From: Deltaproteobacteria bacterium
GTDB taxonomy: Bacteria; Desulfobacterota; DSM-4660; Desulfatiglandales; Desulfatiglandaceae
Assembly (NCBI GenBank): GCA_019307645.1
Contig: JAFDJF010000106.1
Span: forward strand, 1 to 7,655
Length of the DNA stretch: 7,655 nt
Direction: 5' to 3'
In this document: piece after piece, positions 1 through 5,541 of the stretch
Layout: each line of letters starts with the position of its first letter
Position numbering within the stretch: the first letter of the stretch is position 1
The notes under the pieces: model-generated
The model's database searches: none
Told to the model about the DNA's origin: nothing
Seen by the model: only the letters and a program-made list of their open reading frames with translations
Program-made: the position numbers and the translations under genes

Positions 1-1317
1 TCGGTCCAGTTTCAGGATACGTGCCGCCAATGTCCGGTTGTCCCCGACGGCCTTCAGGACATGCAGGATGTAGCGGCGTTCGACTTCTTCCATGGAAATA
101 AGTTCGGTGGGGTCGTGAGTGCCCAGCAAGATATGATCACTCCGATAAGCTCGAATCTTTTTGGGGAGATCCTCCACGACCAGTTTCTCAAAGCGGGTCA
201 GTGCCACGGCATGTTCGATGGCGTTACGCAACTCACGGACATTGCCGGGCCAGGAATAGGACAGTAGTTTTTGTGCCGCGGTATTCGAGAGGCCGACAAC
301 CTGCTTGCCGGTAAGACGTGAGAAATGCTCCATAAAATGGCTGGCCAGCAAAAGCACGTCCGTTCCGCGTGCACGCAGTGGCGGAACTTCCACCTGGACG
401 ACGTTGAGCCGATAGAAAAGATCTTCACGGAACAGCCCTTCTTCAACAGCAGATTCCAGGTCGCGGTTGGTGGCGGCAATGATGCGCACATCAAAGGCAA
501 CCTCCGCATTGCCGCCAACCGGCCGAACGCGACGTTCTTCCAGGGCTCGCAAAAGCTTAGGCTGAAGCACCATGGGGATCTCGCCAATCTCATCAAGAAA
601 TAGCGTGCCGCCTTCAGCTTCCAGGAACAAACCCTTATGGTCGCTTTTGGCATCGGTAAAGGCACCCCGTTTGTGACCGAAAAGCTCGCTTTCCAGCAGT
701 GCTTCCGGCAACGCCGAGCAATTGATAGGGATGAACTGTCCGGTGCGGCGCCGGCTCTGTTTGTGCAGGGTCTGCGCCACCAGTTCCTTACCCGTGCCGG
801 TTTCCCCCAGGATGAGCACAGAGATTTCGGTATCGCCAACACGGGTAATCTTCGAATATAGCGCCTGCATCGGTGGGCTGTCACCCAGCAGGTCCTCAAA
901 GCCTTGGGCGTGTTCGAGCGCCTGGCTGAGGGTCTTTACCTTTTCCTGTAGGGCACGGTGTGTGATGGCCCTGTCCAGGGCGACTGCCAGAATATCCAGG
1001 TCTACCGGCTTGGTGACAAAATCGTAGGCACCTGCCCGAATTGCAGCGATAGCGGTTTCGAGGTTCCCAAAGGCGGTCATCACGATGACTGGTATGTCCG
1101 GACGGTTATCGACAACCCGTTCACATAACTCGATACCGGTCATGCCGGGCAGCTTGATATCTGCCAGGAGAACGTCAAAATCCGCTTCCTTGAGGTTGGA
1201 AAAGGCTTTCTCGGCCAGGGAATACCAGACCGTTGTAAAACCCCGACGGCGCAAGTCAAAGTCAAGCATTTCACACATGGCCTGATCATCATCAACAATC
1301 AACACCTTGCCTTTCAT
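1..1317 (-). CDS. NtrC-family sigma-54-dependent response regulator, C-terminal end cut by window edge
   Basis: Cytoplasmic transcription activator for sigma-54 promoters, presumed partner of the adjacent kinase. I translated 439 codons without a stop; the frame runs off the left edge. Receiver domain ~1-120: acidic pocket D9-D11, phosphoacceptor D53 in LLADIKLPG, T81, K103. AAA+ domain ~140-375: Walker A GETGTGKE (171-178), sigma-54 contact loop read as GAFTDA (218-223) instead of GAFTGA, Walker B FLDEI (240-244), arginine-finger region FREDLFYRLN (296-305), and WPGNVRELRN (356-365). A Fis-type helix-turn-helix begins at the edge (AARILKLDR), so probably only about 10-20 residues are missing. 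The ATG overlaps the kinase stop as ATGA and has a strong GGAGG seven bases upstream, so the start is firm and translation is probably coupled. Domain assignment is secure; the target genes are unknown. K+ or osmotic control is inferred only from the neighbouring ktr genes. Confidence 0.96.
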   Translation of the reverse strand, partial: MKGKVLIVDDDQAMCEMLDFDLRRRGFTTVWYSLAEKAFSNLKEADFDVLLADIKLPGMTGIELCERVVDNRPDIPVIVMTAFGNLETAIAAIRAGAYDFVTKPVDLDILAVALDRAITHRALQEKVKTLSQALEHAQGFEDLLGDSPPMQALYSKITRVGDTEISVLILGETGTGKELVAQTLHKQSRRRTGQFIPINCSALPEALLESELFGHKRGAFTDAKSDHKGLFLEAEGGTLFLDEIGEIPMVLQPKLLRALEERRVRPVGGNAEVAFDVRIIAATNRDLESAVEEGLFREDLFYRLNVVQVEVPPLRARGTDVLLLASHFMEHFSRLTGKQVVGLSNTAAQKLLSYSWPGNVRELRNAIEHAVALTRFEKLVVEDLPKKIRAYRSDHILLGTHDPTELISMEEVERRYILHVLKAVGDNRTLAARILKLDR

Positions 1318-2780
1318 TGCGCAACCTCCACCGGCAGAAAGACTGTAAAGCACGCACCTCGGCCCAGCTCGCTTTCGACATCGATCCAACCGCCGTGCTC
1401 TTCAGCGATTCCGTAAGCTATGGACAGTCCCAAACCGGTACCCTGGCCCGCTTCCTTGGTGGTAAAAAAAGGCTCAAAAAGAAGATTCATATTTTCTTGG
1501 GATATGCCTTCGCCTTCATCCTTGACGTAGATAGCGAGGTATTCTTTTTTTTCACCACTTTCCTGGGACGGGGGGCGAACGCGTTTAAGGTGGAACCCCA
1601 GTTCCAGATGGCCACCCTTGGGCATCGCCTGTATCCCGTTCATAACCAAGTTCATCAGAACCTGCTGTATTTGAGATGGGTCGATTGCGGCCCGTGGTAT
1701 GTCGCTGTTCTTAACAAGTTCAAGGGAAACACCCTGTTTTCCGGCACTTGAATTCAGCATTTCCAGGATCTGGCCGGCCAGAATCCGTAGATCGACCGGT
1801 GATTTTTGGGGTGCCCTGCGACGGGCAAAATCCAGAAATTTCTGGATTAGCTTTGTCATACGTTCTGCCTGCCCCCTGATTATCCTGGAACATTCGGCAA
1901 TTTCTTTTTTCTCCAGGTCTTCACTCACAATAAGCTGGGCTCTTCCTGAAATGACATTAAGAGGCGTACCCAGTTCGTGCGCTATCCCTGAAGAAAGGCG
2001 GCCCAGTGTGGCCAGGCGTTCCGTGTGGCGAAGTTGTTCAAGGGCAGAGATGCGAGCTTCTGTTTCAGTGCGGATAGCCTCCTGCGCTTTAGCAAGCTGC
2101 CTACACATTCGATTCATCGCGCTCGCCAGGCTTGATAGTTCATCCTTTCCGCGAAGCACGAGATCTCCCGATAATTCACCGGCCCCAATCCGCCGTGTCT
2201 TTTCTACCAGTTGGTTCAACGGGCCTCTAACAAATTTCACGCTCAGCACCCGCAGCAAGAGCCAGCTTGCCAACAACATCAGACCAGCCAGGATAAACGA
2301 CCGAATAACAGTCTCATGGGTGTAATCCATCAACTCAAATAAAGATTCGGAAAGCTCAAGAGCACCATGCCTCACGTTGTCGATAGGGATCGGCACATAG
2401 GTATAGCGGTGACCGACGCCCTTTGCGACCATCTTTTTAATGGAAACCTCCTGTCCGCGGACTACCGGACCAAGCTTTGCGCGGGAAACGCGGGGCTCAT
2501 TGGGGTCGCCCGGTGGTGCGTCCAGCCAGACCCACCGGATCCGTATCTGATGTTCATCTTTATTGGCCTCCCCAATCAATTCCATGGTCAGGTCTTGACC
2601 CTTGACCTGCCAGGCATCAGCAACCAATTTCTTCATCGCGTGACCGAGCAGGAGGGCGTCGTGCTCCATGTCATTATCAAACAGTTTAATTTCACGATGG
2701 GCTGAAAGGTATCCATCAATCGCCAGCAACGCGATGATACCCAAAGAAACAAAGCTCATGATTTTGGTCGAAAGTCTCAT
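1314..2780 (-). CDS. Membrane-bound sensor histidine kinase (HAMP, HisKA, HATPase_c)
   Basis: Inner-membrane sensor kinase of 488 residues that should autophosphorylate on His and pass phosphate to the NtrC-type regulator encoded next. TM1 ~7-27, an extracytoplasmic sensor region ~28-158 that I cannot assign to a named family, TM2 ~161-180, HAMP ~181-235 and a short coiled linker. The H-box has H268 in AHELGTPLN. The catalytic domain shows the N-box NLVMNGIQA (377-385), G1 DEGEG (421-425), F-box FEPFFTTK (435-442) and G2 GTGLGL (447-452). All catalytic motifs are intact and the subclass resembles NtrB/ZraS-like kinases that pair with sigma-54 activators. The start is supported by a GAGGGA about eight bases upstream. 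It begins 46 bases after the ktrA stop with no terminator visible, and its stop overlaps the regulator start by 4 bases. The signal is not evident; cation or turgor sensing is a guess from the neighbours. Confidence 0.96.
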   Translation of the reverse strand: MRLSTKIMSFVSLGIIALLAIDGYLSAHREIKLFDNDMEHDALLLGHAMKKLVADAWQVKGQDLTMELIGEANKDEHQIRIRWVWLDAPPGDPNEPRVSRAKLGPVVRGQEVSIKKMVAKGVGHRYTYVPIPIDNVRHGALELSESLFELMDYTHETVIRSFILAGLMLLASWLLLRVLSVKFVRGPLNQLVEKTRRIGAGELSGDLVLRGKDELSSLASAMNRMCRQLAKAQEAIRTETEARISALEQLRHTERLATLGRLSSGIAHELGTPLNVISGRAQLIVSEDLEKKEIAECSRIIRGQAERMTKLIQKFLDFARRRAPQKSPVDLRILAGQILEMLNSSAGKQGVSLELVKNSDIPRAAIDPSQIQQVLMNLVMNGIQAMPKGGHLELGFHLKRVRPPSQESGEKKEYLAIYVKDEGEGISQENMNLLFEPFFTTKEAGQGTGLGLSIAYGIAEEHGGWIDVESELGRGACFTVFLPVEVAQ

Positions 2781-2826
2781 ATGCCTATCCCTCGTAGAAT
2801 CTCATTCATCTTGTGAGCCCTAATCA

Positions 2827-3483
2827 TCAGTCCATCTCACGAAGTTTATCAAGCGCCTCGTTCGGTCCCAATAGAATCATAGTGTCGCTGTCTTTTATTA
2901 TAAACCGCGCCGTGGGAATCAGCTTCATCCGGTCAGGGACAATCTCTTTTATCGCAACTACCTGGATTCCAAATTGATTGATGAGGTTCAGTTCGCGCAG
3001 GCTTTTTCCAATAAATCCTTTGGGCGGAGCCAACTGTATAATGCTATAACCCTCGAGAAAGGGTAAGTAATCGAGCATATTCGGATTGTGTAACCGCTCG
3101 GCTAATGAGATAGCCATGTCCTTCTCCGGGAAAAAGACCTCTGAAGCGCCAATCTTATGGAGGATACGCCCGTGAGCCTCACTCATGGCCTTGGCAAGCA
3201 CAGGCTCAACCCCGATTTCCTTTAGATTAAGCGTGGCGAGAACAGAGTCGCTCAGAACCGAACCAATGCAGATTACTGCCGCGTCCATTTGCTTTAACCC
3301 AAGGGCCTCCATGGCTTTTCGGTCCGTAGCATCGGCGACCACGGCTTGACTCACATCCTCTTTGATTTCCTGCACTCGAGCGGGTTCTTTATCAACGACC
3401 AGCACATCGTGCCCTTTTTTGTAAAGATGCGTGGCTAAGTAATAACCGAAATTACCAGCCCCTATGACAGCGAATTGCTTCAT
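2827..3483 (-). CDS. ktrA: KtrA/TrkA-type potassium uptake regulatory subunit (RCK_N + RCK_C)
   Basis: Cytoplasmic nucleotide-binding subunit that gates the membrane K+ transporter KtrB/TrkH. It has 218 residues from the chosen start, the usual size of single-RCK KtrA rather than the double-length (~458) classical TrkA. The N-terminal Rossmann domain begins MKQFAVIGAGNFG, with the GxGxxG motif at 8-13 and acidic D31 in VLVVDKE, the expected ribose contact. The RCK_C (TrkA_C) domain covers roughly 134-218. I chose the ATG at 3483 because GAGG lies six bases upstream and the family usually starts MKQFAVIG. An ATG four codons earlier (3495) would give an ATGA overlap with ktrB but has only a poor ribosome site. 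It follows ktrB by 8 bases, so both are almost certainly co-transcribed and form one complex. Ligand identity (ATP/ADP or NAD(H)) cannot be told from sequence alone. Confidence 0.93.
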   Translation of the reverse strand: MKQFAVIGAGNFGYYLATHLYKKGHDVLVVDKEPARVQEIKEDVSQAVVADATDRKAMEALGLKQMDAAVICIGSVLSDSVLATLNLKEIGVEPVLAKAMSEAHGRILHKIGASEVFFPEKDMAISLAERLHNPNMLDYLPFLEGYSIIQLAPPKGFIGKSLRELNLINQFGIQVVAIKEIVPDRMKLIPTARFIIKDSDTMILLGPNEALDKLREMD

Positions 3484-3491
3484 CTCATACC

Positions 3492-4901
3492 TCATCCAAC
3501 CATAATATGTTCCTCTGCATAATAATATCGTGGTACGCTCCGCCGGCTCACCGCAATAGCGATCACTAAAGGGCCAAGGCGACCAAAGAACATTACAATA
3601 GTAATAATGAGCTTCCCTGCCACAGAAAGCCCGGGCGTAACCCCAGTAGACAGCCCGACTGTACCAAAAGCGCTGACCACCTCGAATAGCAACTCTAAAA
3701 ATTTCCCTCGGGTCATGGTGTGGGCAATCTCCCCCAGTTCGGTCATAAGCAGGAGCATGGTGGCCATGAGCACCACAATCATGCTTACCATCACAATGCT
3801 GACAGCCTTGCCAACGCTCGTTTCCGAAATTGAACGTCGAAATAATTGGGGGCGTTCCTGTCCACGAAGACGGGAAATCCCCAGAACTGCCAGACTTACC
3901 AATGTTGTTGTCTTAATTCCTCCCCCGCATGAACCCGGAGAGGCCCCAACGAACATCAACAAAATGAAAAAAAAGAGAGTTTCATTGGCCATATCCCCAA
4001 TCGATATTGTATTAAACCCAGCAGTTCTTGCACTCACCGCCTGGAAAAAACCGGCAAGGCAACGTTCGAGATAGGACAGCGGCGCAAGGGTATTATGCCA
4101 TTCCATAGAGATAATCAACAGGCTACTGGAAATCAGCAAAATGGCTGTTGTAGATAAGACCAGCTTTGAATGAAGGCTGAGGCGAGACCAGGTTCGCCGA
4201 TTGAATGGAAACTGTCGCTTAAGTTCGGAGAGGACCAGGAAACCTATTCCTCCAGTTACAATCAGAAAACACATCACCAGGTTCAAGACCCAGTCCTGTC
4301 TGTAGGCCATAAGGTTGTCAGTAAAAAGGGAAAAGCCAGCATTGCAAAAGGCGCTTACAGAGTGAAAAACGGCCAGATACAGGGCACGGGCCGCATCATG
4401 ATCCGGAAGGAACCGAATGAACATCAACACCGCTCCCAAGCCCTCTATCACAAAAGTAAACAACGCCAAGTCACGAAGGACTGAATAAAAATTTTGCTCT
4501 CCACCGTGGGTCAGCGTGTCCTGTATCACAATACGCCCCACAAGGCTGGGTTTCCTGCCGGCCATAAGGAGAAATAATGTTGATACAGTCATAATACCAA
4601 GCCCTCCTGCCTGGATCAGTATCAGAATAACAATCTGTCCGAAGGGGCTTAGCGCATGAGCTGTGTCGACGACCACGAGACCCGTCACGCAGGTCGCAGA
4701 TGTGGCGGTGAAAAGGGCGTCTACAAATCCGAGACGGCGAGCCATTGATGCCTCAGGCAGCATCAACAGGAATGCCCCAACAAAGATAAGCGTGGCAAAT
4801 CCAAGAATTGAGACGCGTGCAGGGGATTGGAGAATAGTTCGCAAGATGCGTTGGACGAATATTTTATGAATGGTGGCGTCTGAACCCTTTTCTAATTTCA
4901 T
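3492..4901 (-). CDS. ktrB: KtrB/TrkH-family potassium transporter, membrane subunit
   Basis: Inner-membrane K+ (possibly Na+-coupled) uptake protein of 469 residues, full length for the KtrB/TrkH family. All four pore-loop repeats are visible: TCVTGL (70-75), FCNAGF (185-190), RTAGFN (292-297) and FGTVGLSTG (412-420), each with the selectivity-filter glycine (G74, G189, G295, G416). The intramembrane gating loop after the third repeat reads GASPGSCGGGIKTTT (319-333), and the conserved GRLGP (440-444) precedes the C-terminus. The protein is hydrophobic with about 8-10 membrane spans plus pore helices. The filter-4 form (GTVGLSTGVTP) fits KtrB/Ntp-type proteins rather than the classical Trk type seen at the right edge. 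The ATG at 4901 lacks a good Shine-Dalgarno (an AGGTG lies rather far upstream), but no better start exists. ktrA follows by 8 bases. Assignment is strong; Ktr versus Trk naming is a matter of subfamily. Confidence 0.95.
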   Translation of the reverse strand: MKLEKGSDATIHKIFVQRILRTILQSPARVSILGFATLIFVGAFLLMLPEASMARRLGFVDALFTATSATCVTGLVVVDTAHALSPFGQIVILILIQAGGLGIMTVSTLFLLMAGRKPSLVGRIVIQDTLTHGGEQNFYSVLRDLALFTFVIEGLGAVLMFIRFLPDHDAARALYLAVFHSVSAFCNAGFSLFTDNLMAYRQDWVLNLVMCFLIVTGGIGFLVLSELKRQFPFNRRTWSRLSLHSKLVLSTTAILLISSSLLIISMEWHNTLAPLSYLERCLAGFFQAVSARTAGFNTISIGDMANETLFFFILLMFVGASPGSCGGGIKTTTLVSLAVLGISRLRGQERPQLFRRSISETSVGKAVSIVMVSMIVVLMATMLLLMTELGEIAHTMTRGKFLELLFEVVSAFGTVGLSTGVTPGLSVAGKLIITIVMFFGRLGPLVIAIAVSRRSVPRYYYAEEHIMVG

Positions 4902-4961
4902 AAGAAATAATCAGCACCTAAAGGCGCGCGTAAAAATAACTGGTCAGAGTTCATTGAAAAT

Positions 4962-5127
4962 TTAATCAAAATGTAGCATCTTGTAAGTGGCGAGTAATGA
5001 ATCTGTTGTGGGCAAAGGAATTACTTGCACTCTCACATCCCTAATCCCGGCTATTTTTTCGGTGATATCTTTGACTAGATCGGTTAGTTCTTTTTCTTGG
5101 CTCGGGTCTGCCTTAGAGGGATAGGGA
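4962..5127 (-). pseudogene. C-terminal remnant of an unidentified protein
   Basis: A minus-strand frame opens just after a TAG and encodes about 54 residues before TAA at 4962-4964. It has no ATG, GTG or TTG near its beginning, so it is unlikely to be a complete gene. The residues look protein-like: a charged amphipathic stretch (QEKELTDLVKDITEKI) is followed by GIRDVRVQVIPLP, an alternating pattern like a helix followed by a beta strand, and the end is TYKMLHFD. I do not recognise the family. It runs in the same direction as ktrB and ends 60 bases before it, so the intact ancestor may have been an upstream neighbour of ktrB. Chance coding is possible. Confidence 0.4.
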
Positions 5128-5142
5128 ACATCCTAATATCCA

Positions 5143-5223
5143 CGCGGCAAAGCCCCCCTCTTCCAGGCCCTTTACAACAAAGGAGGCAATTTTTGTATCA
5201 TCTTCGATTAATAGTAAGCGCAT
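5143..5223 (-). pseudogene. N-terminal fragment of an OmpR-family response regulator
   Basis: The 27 codons starting at the ATG at 5223 read MRLLLIEDDTKIASFVVKGL then EEGGFAA, matching the first beta strand, acidic pocket (EDD) and first helix of CusR/QseB-like receiver domains. Similarity stops abruptly; the frame continues as WILGCSLSL and terminates at 5113. The phosphoacceptor aspartate, the conserved lysine and the whole DNA-binding domain are missing. A GGAG lies nine bases before the ATG, so the initiation site of the former gene seems preserved. I take it as the stub left by a deletion whose other side is the remnant at 4962-5127. The match is from memory of the family and is short, but the motif is highly characteristic. 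Confidence 0.7.
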
Positions 5224-5394
5224 AGAATTCATCTCCGGCATTGATTCAAGAATTCCCCTTGTATTGATAACCGGTGTTTTTCGGGAAATAAGCGAGATCA
5301 GTTCACCTGTGATTGTGGATGATGTGCCGACCAAAAGTCAAATAATAGGTTTTGGGGTCGCAAAGCGTCCTGTCGGCGAAGGATCATTTTTACG

Positions 5395-5423
5395 TTGTTT
5401 CTTGATAATGTCAGGCGTATATT
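5395..5423 (+). promoter_or_regulatory. Possible sigma-70-like promoter upstream of clc
   Basis: A TTGTTT (5395-5400) and a TATATT (5418-5423) are separated by 17 bases about 120 bases before the clc start. The -10 box matches five of six consensus positions, the -35 only three. In AT-rich DNA such matches are common, so this is a weak suggestion. Confidence 0.2.
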
Positions 5424-5541
5424 ATAAAAACAAATTGAACTATCAGGCCTTATCTCAGCACGAATTGGTGCCTATCCACACCCCTTTACCGAAAACTGAC
5501 TTTCGCACGCGTATTTTTGCTTTTAAAATGGTAAAAAACAT

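Larger units (their letters stand above)
4902..5541. other. Intergenic region with decayed gene remnants
   Basis: This 640-base gap separates the divergent ktrB and clc genes and carries no intact gene. It contains two minus-strand coding remnants, listed separately, and must also contain the promoters of both flanking genes. About 60 bases lie between the end of the nearest remnant and the ktrB start; they are AT-rich but I see no convincing promoter boxes there. No sigma-54 element with GG-N10-GC spacing was found by eye in the stretches I checked. The open frames on the plus strand here look like noise. Confidence 0.6.

Noticed and set aside
198..899. A 233-codon open frame on the minus strand.
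   Set aside because: It is an out-of-frame shadow of the sigma-54 regulator, whose own frame carries every receiver and AAA+ motif from 1317 to the left edge. The shadow protein is rich in Arg, Cys, Ser and Trp and matches no fold I know.
1699..2325. A 208-codon open frame on the plus strand.
   Set aside because: It is antisense to the histidine kinase, has Ser/Arg-rich composition typical of reverse-frame shadows, and has no domain motif.
3484..3495. Alternative ktrA start four codons upstream, overlapping the ktrB stop as ATGA.
   Set aside because: The later ATG at 3483 has a GAGG six bases upstream and gives the family's usual MKQFAVIG beginning; the earlier ATG has only GGTTGG before it. 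It cannot be fully excluded.
5010..5035. A possible sigma-54 promoter (tgggcaaagg...cttgcac) in the intergenic gap.
   Set aside because: The GG and GC elements are 14 or 8 bases apart rather than the required 10.
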